Origin: Halieaceae bacterium
GTDB lineage: Bacteria > Pseudomonadota > Gammaproteobacteria > Pseudomonadales > Halieaceae
Direction of reading: 5' to 3'
Assembly: GCA_028282105.1 (NCBI GenBank)
Contig: JANQIO010000143.1
Location: forward strand, 1-45,134
Length of the DNA stretch: 45,134 nt
Below, one piece after another: positions 33,504-40,494 of the stretch (position 1 is its first letter; the number at the start of each line of letters is the position of its first letter). The position numbers and the translations under genes were made by a program. The notes below the pieces were generated by a model that had not been told where the DNA came from, did no database searches, and worked only from the letters and a program-made list of their open reading frames with translations.

Positions 33504-34571
33504 GTGAACAGGAGACGTACAGGTATATTGCGATGGCTGCAGGCACTGCTGCCAACAGCCCTGCTGGCGGTCGGGTTGGCGAGCTGCGGCTTTGGCGCTG
33601 AACTGCCCCTGGACAACTATCTCCAACGACTCGAGCGCAGCCTGGATCGCGATATCGAGCCGCTGCCCGAACGCCTGGCGTCACTGCCGCGGGCGCGGGA
33701 TTTACAGCTGGTACTGGCGTCGGGCTCGATTGACCTGCTCGACCTGCTGGCACTGCGCGGCTGCGAACTCAGCATCACCATCGGTAAATCCAACAGCAGC
33801 CTTGGCAAACTGGCCGCCGACTCCCAGCGCTTGCTGCTGGAGCTCGAGTTCCTGGCGCTGGCGCCGGCCTGCGTCGACTCACTGGCAGCGGACGCCGACG
33901 CCGAACTGATAGCCACCCTGCAGGCGGCCATCGCCAGCAAGCAGCGCCAGCTACCCGCGCGAATCTGGAATGCCACTCTGGGCGGCCCCGAATTCCGCGA
34001 CTTCTGGAACCGCCCAACTCGCCTCGGTGACTACCCGGCCGCCACCGGTGGTGAGGTACCGGTGGCGCTCGCCCGCCTGTCGGTGCTGGCGTCCGCCTGG
34101 TTGGCCGGCGACTACCGCGCCGGCAAGGAAGAACTCGAGGCGCTGCTGGGCGAGGTCAGGCGCGGCGATGGCGGCGCCCTGCTGGCGGCGCTGGACCGAC
34201 AGCGCGCGGGCTTCGCCGCGGCGGCGCCCGCGCTCGAGGCACGGCTGCAGCCGGCGCCTATCTGCTTTGGCAATACACCCAGCGCAGAGGGACGGATAGT
34301 CGACACCGTGGTCCGCAAGTTCTTTATCGGCGAAGTCCAGCCCTGGTCGGTACAGGTGGCCAGGCGGCGCAGTGAGTTGATGCCGCCGGTACTGGCGCTG
34401 GAGACTAGTCTGACCGACGTGATGCCCGACGCCTATCGTCGTTGGCGGCAGGTCCGGGACCCGCTGCTGGCCAGTGCGGTAGAGGCCCCACGCGAGCATG
34501 CTCGCAGCCTGGCTGCGCTGCTCGAGAGCTGCGGCCTGCGGCCCGGCGCCGACACTGCCAAAGCCGGCTGA
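33504..34571 (+). CDS. DUF3080-family lipoprotein
   Basis: A 355-residue lipoprotein: signal peptide ending in lipobox GLASC (Cys28), then a helical domain (LPLDNYLQRLERSLDRDIEP, QLVLASGSIDLLDLLALRGC). This matches the DUF3080 family of gammaproteobacterial lipoproteins of unknown function. The GTG start has GGGAGA four bases ahead. It is followed after 41 bases by a DapB-like reductase with its own ribosome-binding site. No catalytic motif is visible. Confidence 0.78.
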   Translation: MNRRRTGILRWLQALLPTALLAVGLASCGFGAELPLDNYLQRLERSLDRDIEPLPERLASLPRARDLQLVLASGSIDLLDLLALRGCELSITIGKSNSSLGKLAADSQRLLLELEFLALAPACVDSLAADADAELIATLQAAIASKQRQLPARIWNATLGGPEFRDFWNRPTRLGDYPAATGGEVPVALARLSVLASAWLAGDYRAGKEELEALLGEVRRGDGGALLAALDRQRAGFAAAAPALEARLQPAPICFGNTPSAEGRIVDTVVRKFFIGEVQPWSVQVARRRSELMPPVLALETSLTDVMPDAYRRWRQVRDPLLASAVEAPREHARSLAALLESCGLRPGADTAKAG

Positions 34572-34612
34572 AGCGGTTACACTGCGGCCACAGACAGGGC
34601 AGGAGCACCGGG

Positions 34613-35692
34613 ATGGGGTTGAGAGTCGCAGTTTGGGGTACCGGCAACGTGGGACGGCCGGCCATACGCGCTGTGCTGGCGAACCGGCAACTGGAGTTGG
34701 CCGCGGTAATTGTCTCCAACCCGGATAAGGTCGGTCGCGACGCCGGCGCCCTGGCGGGCATCAAGCCGATCGGTATCAGCGCCACTGATGACTGGCAGGC
34801 TGTGCTGGCGGACAAACCCGACGCCCTGGTTTACGCCGCGACGGCAGATATTCGCCCCGAAGAAGCCCAGCGCGAGCTGCTCGCCTGCCTGAGCGCCGGC
34901 ATCAATGTGGTCGCCACTGGCTTTTACGCCTTCCTGCACCCGGGCTCCACGGCGGCCGAAGTGCTGGCCCCGGTGGAAGCCGCCTGCAGGGAAGGCGGCA
35001 GCTCCCTGTTTGTCTCCGGCATCGACCCCGGCTGGGCCATGGATATGTTGCCCGCTGTGCTGAGCGCTGCGGTAGCGGATATCCGCGAGATTCGCGCCCG
35101 CGAGATCTTCAACTACGCGCTGTACGACCAGCCGCAGGTAGTGCGCGAGGTGATCGGCTTTGGCGGCAGCATGGAGCAACTCCCCATCATGCTCCACGAC
35201 TTTGCCATCGAGATGGTGTGGGCTCCGATGCTGCGAGTGGTCGGGGACGCGCTGGGCAAGCCGGTGGAGCAGGTCGAGATCGTGGTAGAACGACGGCCAC
35301 TGGAAAAGGATGTTGAGGTGCCCGGCATGGGCCTGTTTGAGGCCGGTACCCAGGGCGCCTTTCGTTTTGAAGCGAGGGGCATCAATGAGGACATCACCCG
35401 CTACGTGATCGAACACGTCACCCGCATCGACGATGATTGCGCCGCGGACTGGCCCTATCCACCGGAGGGGCGTGGCTGTCACCAGGTGATCATCAGCGGC
35501 ACCCCGACGCTCACCGTCAGCCTGCACGCCGAGGATGCCTGTGAACCCGGCGCCGCCGGTGGCGGCAATGCAAGCGCTGCCAGTTGGGTTGTGAATGCCA
35601 TTCCCGCCGTGTGCGAGGCGACGCCCGGCGTGGTCACCGTGCTGGACCTGCCGCGTATCAGCGGCGCCGCCCAGCTGGTGGCCGCAGGCTAG
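34613..35692 (+). CDS. Dihydrodipicolinate-reductase-like oxidoreductase
   Basis: A 359-residue NAD(P)H-dependent enzyme. The N-terminus is a Rossmann fold (VAVWGTGNVGRPAIRAV, 5-21), and a C-terminal substrate domain follows (FVSGIDPGWAMDMLPAVLS). It resembles the DapB-like/2,4-diaminopentanoate-dehydrogenase-like proteins often annotated as DapB-like, longer than the 270-residue DapB itself, so it is not the lysine-pathway enzyme. Substrate unknown; related genes lie in steroid and terpenoid catabolic regions. ATG at 34613 has AGGAG seven bases ahead. Its TAG overlaps the TAG of the convergent monooxygenase gene in a shared CTAG. Confidence 0.72.
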   Translation: MGLRVAVWGTGNVGRPAIRAVLANRQLELAAVIVSNPDKVGRDAGALAGIKPIGISATDDWQAVLADKPDALVYAATADIRPEEAQRELLACLSAGINVVATGFYAFLHPGSTAAEVLAPVEAACREGGSSLFVSGIDPGWAMDMLPAVLSAAVADIREIRAREIFNYALYDQPQVVREVIGFGGSMEQLPIMLHDFAIEMVWAPMLRVVGDALGKPVEQVEIVVERRPLEKDVEVPGMGLFEAGTQGAFRFEARGINEDITRYVIEHVTRIDDDCAADWPYPPEGRGCHQVIISGTPTLTVSLHAEDACEPGAAGGGNASAASWVVNAIPAVCEATPGVVTVLDLPRISGAAQLVAAG

Positions 35693-35997
35693 CCGCCCGG
35701 CATGGGCACCGGCGCGCCCAGTTCATAGGCCTGTACGTCCATGGAAAGGATCTCGGCGCTGCCCATGGCAGCGCCGAATACCGCCATGTGTGGCATGGTG
35801 AAGTGTTTCTGCAGGTCGTCGGCGCTGTCCCACAGCTCGGTGATGCGCACCAGCGTCGGGTCGCTGATATCGGTGGAGAATGCATAGCGCTGGCAGCCGG
35901 GCTCCTTGCGGCTTTCGGTTTCCATGGCCGCTATGGCCTCGCGCAGCGCCTCAACGGCACCCTCACCCACTCGAACTTCGGCGATCACTACTAGCAT
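35689..35997 (-). CDS. Antibiotic biosynthesis monooxygenase (ABM) domain protein
   Basis: A 102-residue single-domain ferredoxin-like protein with the ABM pattern: VVIAEVRVGEG, EPGCQRYAFSTDISDP, RITELWDSADDLQKHF and a final H. YgiN-like members act as quinone or heme-degrading monooxygenases without cofactor, and many are of unknown role. Soluble, no signal. It follows the alcohol dehydrogenase gene in the same direction after 36 bases, so both are likely one transcript. Confidence 0.78.
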   Translation of the reverse strand: MLVVIAEVRVGEGAVEALREAIAAMETESRKEPGCQRYAFSTDISDPTLVRITELWDSADDLQKHFTMPHMAVFGAAMGSAEILSMDVQAYELGAPVPMPGG

Positions 35998-36033
35998 CTC
36001 ATGTCTCCCGTGCAGATTATTTGGCGGCGCGGC

Positions 36034-36969
36034 TCAGGCCACGTCGAAAACCACCTTGATGGCGCCGGCGGACCGGTCGCGCGCGGCGGAGAAAGCCTCG
36101 GACACGGCTTCCAGCGGGAAGCGATGCGTGACCAGGGCGTCGGCAATTGACGGTCGCGCATGCAGCAACTGGCCTGCCTCCTCGAAGTTGCGGTGCGGAC
36201 TCTTGCAAACATAGGTATTGGAGGGCAGCAGCTCGATCTCCTTCAGGCAGAACAGCGCGTCCAGTGCCGTCGGCTCCCAGAAACTACCCACCAGACCGAT
36301 ACGGCCCATAGGCCGCAGGCGCTGTACCGCCTCCTTGAGACTGCCCTCGGTACCGACGGCGTCGATCACCACATCGTAACCGTCTGCGACTTCGGGGGTG
36401 GCACCCAGTGCGACAGCGGCACTGCGCTGGTGCTCATAGCGAACCGAGATATCGCAGGCCAGGCCGCGACCGGCGAGCCCGGCAACGACGGCAAGGCCCA
36501 CCGGGCCGCCGCCAATCACCAGAATCCGCTCCCCGTCGCGCACCCGCGCGCGGTCGATGCCATGCAGGGCCACTGCCAGCGGCTCCACCAGCGACGCCAG
36601 GCGCACGTCGAGCCCTGTGGGCAAGGGCACCAGGTTGGCTGCAGGCACCCTGACCTGCTCGGCCATGCCGCCGTCTGCTACCAGCCCCAGCAGTTGAAAG
36701 CCGTTTACACAGTGGCTGTTGTATCCCTCGCCACAGGCGACGCAGCTGCCACAGCCCAGGGTTGGCTCAACGGCGACCGCGGTGCCATCCGGGGTAAAGC
36801 CGGCAAACTCGTGACCGGGGATGCGCTGGTCCAATAGCCCGAGATCGAGCATGTGCAGGTCCGAGCCGCAGATCGAGGAGGCGACGATGTTGACCAGCAC
36901 GCCCTCGCCGCTGGGGGCCGGGGCATCCACCAGTCCGGGCTCGCCGTTGGCGATACGGATGGCCTTCAC
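36034..36969 (-). CDS. Zinc-dependent alcohol dehydrogenase family protein
   Basis: A 311-residue MDR enzyme, shorter than the usual 340-350. The catalytic zinc site is C34 (ICGSDLH), H53-E54 (PGHEFAG); the structural zinc site is C73, C76, C79 and C87 (CGSCVACGEGYNSHC). The coenzyme fold is ILVIGGGPVGLAVV (149-162). It would oxidise an alcohol or polyol with NAD(P)+; specificity is not readable. The start is GTG at 36969 with no strong ribosome-binding site, so a start a few codons off cannot be excluded. Confidence 0.78.
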   Translation of the reverse strand: MKAIRIANGEPGLVDAPAPSGEGVLVNIVASSICGSDLHMLDLGLLDQRIPGHEFAGFTPDGTAVAVEPTLGCGSCVACGEGYNSHCVNGFQLLGLVADGGMAEQVRVPAANLVPLPTGLDVRLASLVEPLAVALHGIDRARVRDGERILVIGGGPVGLAVVAGLAGRGLACDISVRYEHQRSAAVALGATPEVADGYDVVIDAVGTEGSLKEAVQRLRPMGRIGLVGSFWEPTALDALFCLKEIELLPSNTYVCKSPHRNFEEAGQLLHARPSIADALVTHRFPLEAVSEAFSAARDRSAGAIKVVFDVA

Positions 36970-37062
36970 GGCCTGGCTGTGAGCTGGGGCGTCATGGCTG
37001 CCAACATACGGCAGGCCCCGGGGGAATACAACGCGGCCGCCAGAACGGCGGCAGGGGAAGCA

Positions 37063-37081
37063 CGCCGGCCAATGGCCGGCG
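37063..37081 (-). terminator. GC-rich hairpin after ppa
   Basis: CGCCGGCC-AAT-GGCCGGCG, perfect 8-bp stem with a 3-base loop, starting 9 bases after the ppa stop on the minus strand. Strong stem but no clear U-tract, so termination is likely though not certain. Confidence 0.5.
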
Positions 37082-37089
37082 CCAGGTAC

Positions 37090-37728
37090 TTACTTGCGCG
37101 CTTCGGCGTGCAGTTCCTCGAAGTTGGCCCAGTAGTCTGTCTCGGCCGCGGCGATCACCTTGAGGGCCTCGGCACGGTCGTAGACAAAGTCCACTTTGAT
37201 ATCGAGCTCCTTGCCGGGCTCCATCTTGTAGGTCATGAAGTAGTGCTGCAGGCGTTCGATCTTGATCGGCGGCAGGTCGCCGATGTCGCGGACGTCACCC
37301 CAGATGTTGTCGTTCTCCAACACCGCGATAATCTTGTCGTCGGCTTCACCGCCATCAATCATCTGGATGCCACCGACCACGCGCGCGTTCAGCAGAATGT
37401 CGCCGCGGGTGATGTGGCGTTCGGAGTACACGCAAATATCCAGCGGGTCCTGGTCGGCCACGTCGACGTCGGGGCAGCGCTTGGCCACTTCCAGGTCGCA
37501 GTAGGTGCGCGGGATGAAGCCGTACAGTGCCGGCGGGCTGGAGGTGGTGCGCTGCGGCCGGTCCACCATCATGAAACCGGAGTTCTTGTCCAGCTCATAC
37601 TTGACGGTGTCGGCGGGAGTCATTTCCACGAAGACCTGGACCACGTCTTCGGGGGCGTCATCGCGACGGGCGCGCAGGCCGTGCCACGGGTGGCGGCGCC
37701 AGCGATTGAAATTGCGGTTGCTATACAT
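37090..37728 (-). CDS. ppa: Inorganic pyrophosphatase (family I)
   Basis: A 212-residue soluble pyrophosphatase: FVEMTPADTVKYELDK near the N-terminus, LYGFIPRTY, and the metal motif D92-D94-D97 in ADQDPLDICVY. It hydrolyses pyrophosphate to phosphate, pulling biosynthetic reactions. It is somewhat longer than the E. coli enzyme (175), with an extra C-terminal helix typical of some gammaproteobacterial forms. ATG at 37728 has TGGAG six bases ahead; an upstream GTG at 37734 is less well spaced. A terminator hairpin follows. Confidence 0.88.
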   Translation of the reverse strand: MYSNRNFNRWRRHPWHGLRARRDDAPEDVVQVFVEMTPADTVKYELDKNSGFMMVDRPQRTTSSPPALYGFIPRTYCDLEVAKRCPDVDVADQDPLDICVYSERHITRGDILLNARVVGGIQMIDGGEADDKIIAVLENDNIWGDVRDIGDLPPIKIERLQHYFMTYKMEPGKELDIKVDFVYDRAEALKVIAAAETDYWANFEELHAEARK

Positions 37729-37852
37729 ACTCACTCCAGGAGGGAATTTTCAGGCGCGCGCATTGTAAGGGAATCGGACCTGAAAATCTCGCCCGGGAGT
37801 GATCGGTAGCGCGTGAATTGTGCGCAGCTGGCGCCGTCGCAAACGGCTGCGG

Positions 37853-38197
37853 CTAGTCAAATACTCGCGAGGCGACGTAGCCCACACCCATAATCACCAC
37901 CACGGCGATGAACAGGTTTTCCAGCAGGCTATTGCCCAGGGACAGCTTGAACTCCCGCACCTCGGCGGCGATGCCTTCCCACTCCTCGTCGAACACCGGC
38001 TGGGCCACCGGGTGGGTTTCATCCTCGAGCAGCGAACAGGCGTCGCTAAACTGCCGATCGAATACCACATAAAGATGGCAGGGAATGGCGCCGACATGCG
38101 CGACCTCTTCCAGGTGCACCGGAATGCCACGGGCGCGAAGCAATGCCGCTTTTTCCAGCAGCATGATTCGATCGGTTGATTCGAGGAGCAGCTTCAC
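37853..38197 (-). CDS. DUF2007-like protein with C-terminal membrane anchor
   Basis: A 114-residue protein. The first 85 residues (LLESTDRIMLLEKAALLRAR, GIPVHLE, LYVVFDRQFSDACSLLED) form a GlnB-like/DUF2007 small domain of the putative signal-transducing type, and residues 93-110 (LFIAVVVIMGVGYVAS) are a single membrane segment. The start is GTG with a weak ribosome-binding site. It lies 46 bases after phhB on the same strand and is likely co-transcribed. Function unknown. Confidence 0.65.
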   Translation of the reverse strand: MKLLLESTDRIMLLEKAALLRARGIPVHLEEVAHVGAIPCHLYVVFDRQFSDACSLLEDETHPVAQPVFDEEWEGIAAEVREFKLSLGNSLLENLFIAVVVIMGVGYVASRVFD

Positions 38198-38243
38198 CGC
38201 CTGTCTACACCTGGCTGTTCGGGGACGTCACTAGCCAATCACG

Positions 38244-38525
38244 TTAGCGCAAAAGCCCGTCGATTTCACCGGCCAGGTCCAGGTCGCGCCGGGTAATGCC
38301 CGCCGCGTCGTGGGTGGTGAGGCGGATATGCACCCGGTTGTAGATATTCGACCATTCCGGGTGGTGGTTGGCGCGCTCCGCCAATAGGGCCACCGACGCC
38401 ATGAAGCCGAAGGCCGCGACGAAGTCGTCGAAACTGAATCGCCGCTCGATGCCATCGCCTTCGCGCTGCCAGTCGGGCAGTGCGGCGAGGCCCTGCTCAA
38501 TGTCGTCGTCACTCAGTGTTTGCAT
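38244..38525 (-). CDS. phhB: Pterin-4a-carbinolamine dehydratase
   Basis: A 93-residue enzyme that dehydrates 4a-hydroxytetrahydrobiopterin for reuse by phenylalanine hydroxylase. The family signature is complete: ANHHPEW (52-58) with catalytic H54 and H55, [16 protein letters not shown] with H72 and D73. No phenylalanine hydroxylase gene is in the window, so it may act as a stand-alone or moonlighting protein. Divergent from the NTF2-like gene. Confidence 0.88.
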   Translation of the reverse strand: MQTLSDDDIEQGLAALPDWQREGDGIERRFSFDDFVAAFGFMASVALLAERANHHPEWSNIYNRVHIRLTTHDAAGITRRDLDLAGEIDGLLR

Positions 38526-38583
38526 GGTGCACGCTCCCCTGCTCTGCTACATTCCAGCAGGATAGCAGAGGGAGGACACCATC

Positions 38584-39012
38584 TTGGACCTGGATGCCCC
38601 ACGCCAACTGGCGGTGAACTATGCGCGCTTTATCGACGACCGCAGCTTCGCTCGCCTGGCAGAAATCATGACCGAGGACGTGCAGGTGTCCTCACCCCTG
38701 TTCCAGTGCGACGGCCTGGCAGCATTCTCGGAGCAGTTGGAGCTGCTCCACAACTTCCGGGTCACCATGCACCTGGTGGGCAACGTGTTTGGCGAGTGGT
38801 CCGAGGGCAGTTACCAGGGTGAAGCCTACTGCGTCGCCGCCCACATCTACGAGCACGAAGGCCAGGAGTGGAAGTGGGAAGTGGGCATTCGCTACGAGGA
38901 CCGTATCGTGATGCGTGAGCGCCAGGCGCTGTTCACCCACCGCAACCTCAACGTGCTGTGGAACCTGGATCAACCCCTGGTAGTGGCTGGCGGGCTGTAC
39001 CCGGGCAGCTAG
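38584..39012 (+). CDS. NTF2/SnoaL-like protein
   Basis: A 142-residue protein with the cone-shaped NTF2-like pattern: RQLAVNYARFIDDRSFARLA, MTEDVQVSSP, and alternating strands through HLVGNVFGEW and WEVGIRYEDRIVM. It keeps no recognised catalytic dyad; family members are dehydratases, isomerases or binding proteins, often in steroid and polyketide pathways. The start is TTG: GGAGG lies eight bases before it and no ATG or GTG is suitably placed. Confidence 0.72.
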   Translation: MDLDAPRQLAVNYARFIDDRSFARLAEIMTEDVQVSSPLFQCDGLAAFSEQLELLHNFRVTMHLVGNVFGEWSEGSYQGEAYCVAAHIYEHEGQEWKWEVGIRYEDRIVMRERQALFTHRNLNVLWNLDQPLVVAGGLYPGS

Positions 39013-39050
39013 CAAACCAGCGGCAGAGCCGGGCAGCTTGCGGCTGTCGA

Positions 39051-39413
39051 TTAAGCCAGCAACAAGCCGGACAGGTACAGAAAAGACAGTCCGGCGTCGA
39101 TGACAATGCCGGGCAGACTGTCGCGTAGGCTGGTCTTGTCAACAGCCATGGAGTAGAAGCGCGCCAGCAGCCCGAAGAACCAGGCCAGACCCAGGGCCAT
39201 GTAGACCAACGGTTCATTGAACAACAGGGCGGCCAACGCCACCCCCAGGTTGAGTCCACCAAACACGGTGCGCACTTCCGATACCGCCATCGGGGCGTTG
39301 AGGCTGATCTGCAACTGATCGGTGAATGCCCGCGGTTTAAAGAAACCCACCAGGCCAAGCAATAACTGCAGCAGGGCACCCACCCTCGGCAACCAGTCTA
39401 GGAGCGCATCCAT
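39051..39413 (-). CDS. DUF4345-family membrane protein
   Basis: A 120-residue protein with four predicted membrane segments (about 10-24, 53-69, 70-86, 104-120). The pattern EVRTVFGGLNLGVALAALLF and LARFYSMAVD matches the DUF4345 family of small membrane proteins of unknown function. ATG at 39413 with AAGGA nine bases ahead is preferred over a GTG 21 bases upstream, which would put the Shine-Dalgarno inside the gene. Convergent with the NTF2-like gene and divergent from the SDR gene. Confidence 0.72.
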   Translation of the reverse strand: MDALLDWLPRVGALLQLLLGLVGFFKPRAFTDQLQISLNAPMAVSEVRTVFGGLNLGVALAALLFNEPLVYMALGLAWFFGLLARFYSMAVDKTSLRDSLPGIVIDAGLSFLYLSGLLLA

Positions 39414-39484
39414 TGTTTTCTTATCCTTGAGCACAACAACGCACCGCAGACTAACAATAAATCCCTCGGCACAGGAAGATTCAT

Positions 39485-40273
39485 ATGCTGCTCGCAGACA
39501 AGGTAGTTATCGTTTCAGGGATCGGCCCGGGGCTGGGCAGCGAGCTGGCCATGGAAGCCGCTCGCCAGGGCGCCAGGCTGGTGATCGCCGCGCGTACCCC
39601 CGAGAAACTGGAAGGCTCTGAACAGGAGATTCGCGCTGCCGGGCTGGACAACCCGGTGCTGAAGGTGCCCACCGATATCAGCAAGCCCGAACAGTGCCAG
39701 GCGCTGGTGGACGCCACCCTTGCAGAGTTTGGCCGCATCGATGCCCTGATCAACTCCGCCTACAATCCCGGCAGCTTTGAACCCATCGAGAGCGCCAACC
39801 TGGACGGCTGGCGTGACGCACTGGATGTGAACCTGTTCGGCACCATGCAACTGACACTCGCAACAGTGCCCACCATGAAAGCGCAGGGCGCTGGCGCCAT
39901 CGTGATGATCAATACCATGGTGACCCGCAAACCGCTGGCCACCCAGGGCGGTTACGCGGCCTCCAAGGCGGCGCTGGCCAGCGCCACCTCCCACCTGGCT
40001 ACTGAGCTTGGCCAGTACGGCATCCGCGTCAACTCCGCCTTCATGGGTTGGATGTGGGGGCCGCCGGTGGAGTTCTATATCAATATGCTGGGCGAGGCGC
40101 ACCCGGACGGTGCGGCCGGCGCCCGCGCGGACGTTGAAAAGCACATACCGCTGGGCAGCATCCCGGACGATGGTGACTGCGCAAAGGTCGCCATCTTCCT
40201 GGCCTCAGACTACGCCTGCGCCATGACCGGCGCGCAGCTCGACGTGAACGGCGGCGAATACATGCCGCACTGA
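39485..40273 (+). CDS. Short-chain dehydrogenase/reductase
   Basis: A 262-residue classical SDR. The coenzyme motif SGIGPGLGSEL (11-21) replaces the usual TGxxxGIG. The active site is T144 in the usual Ser position (INTMVT), Y157 and K161 (YAASK). DVNLFGT marks the Asn of the tetrad at 116. Thr for Ser is unusual but tolerated in some SDRs. It reduces or oxidises a ketone/alcohol of unknown type. ATG at 39485 has AGGAAG five bases ahead. It is followed by the TonB receptor after 221 bases that contain two dyads. Confidence 0.82.
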   Translation: MLLADKVVIVSGIGPGLGSELAMEAARQGARLVIAARTPEKLEGSEQEIRAAGLDNPVLKVPTDISKPEQCQALVDATLAEFGRIDALINSAYNPGSFEPIESANLDGWRDALDVNLFGTMQLTLATVPTMKAQGAGAIVMINTMVTRKPLATQGGYAASKAALASATSHLATELGQYGIRVNSAFMGWMWGPPVEFYINMLGEAHPDGAAGARADVEKHIPLGSIPDDGDCAKVAIFLASDYACAMTGAQLDVNGGEYMPH

Positions 40274-40352
40274 CGCATCCGTTTGATGACCCGGCGTATG
40301 TAAAAATTTACGCTGGGCATCGGCGCTCGCCTTGTCTACCATGGGGCCATCA

Positions 40353-40376
40353 CGTCATAAAATTCATAATATGACG
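40353..40376. promoter_or_regulatory. Dyad upstream of the second TonB receptor (1)
   Basis: CGTCATA (40353-40359) and TATGACG (40370-40376), perfect 7-bp arms with a 10-base centre, covering a CATAAT -10-like box. Candidate operator. Confidence 0.4.
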
Positions 40377-40397
40377 CGGTGGTGGCTCTCGCTCCAC

Positions 40398-40414
40398 GCA
40401 CAACCTGGTTGTGC
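40398..40414. promoter_or_regulatory. Dyad upstream of the second TonB receptor (2)
   Basis: GCACAACC-T-GGTTGTGC, a perfect 8-1-8 palindrome 81 bases ahead of the receptor start. It differs from the other dyad and from the TTGTACA sites. Candidate operator or leader hairpin. Confidence 0.45.
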
Positions 40415-40494
40415 AAATAATAATGATGAGCAAGAGAAGGTAGCTCTCTCCTCGAGAGCGCAAATAACTATAAAACGCAAAAAGAGGACTCCGC

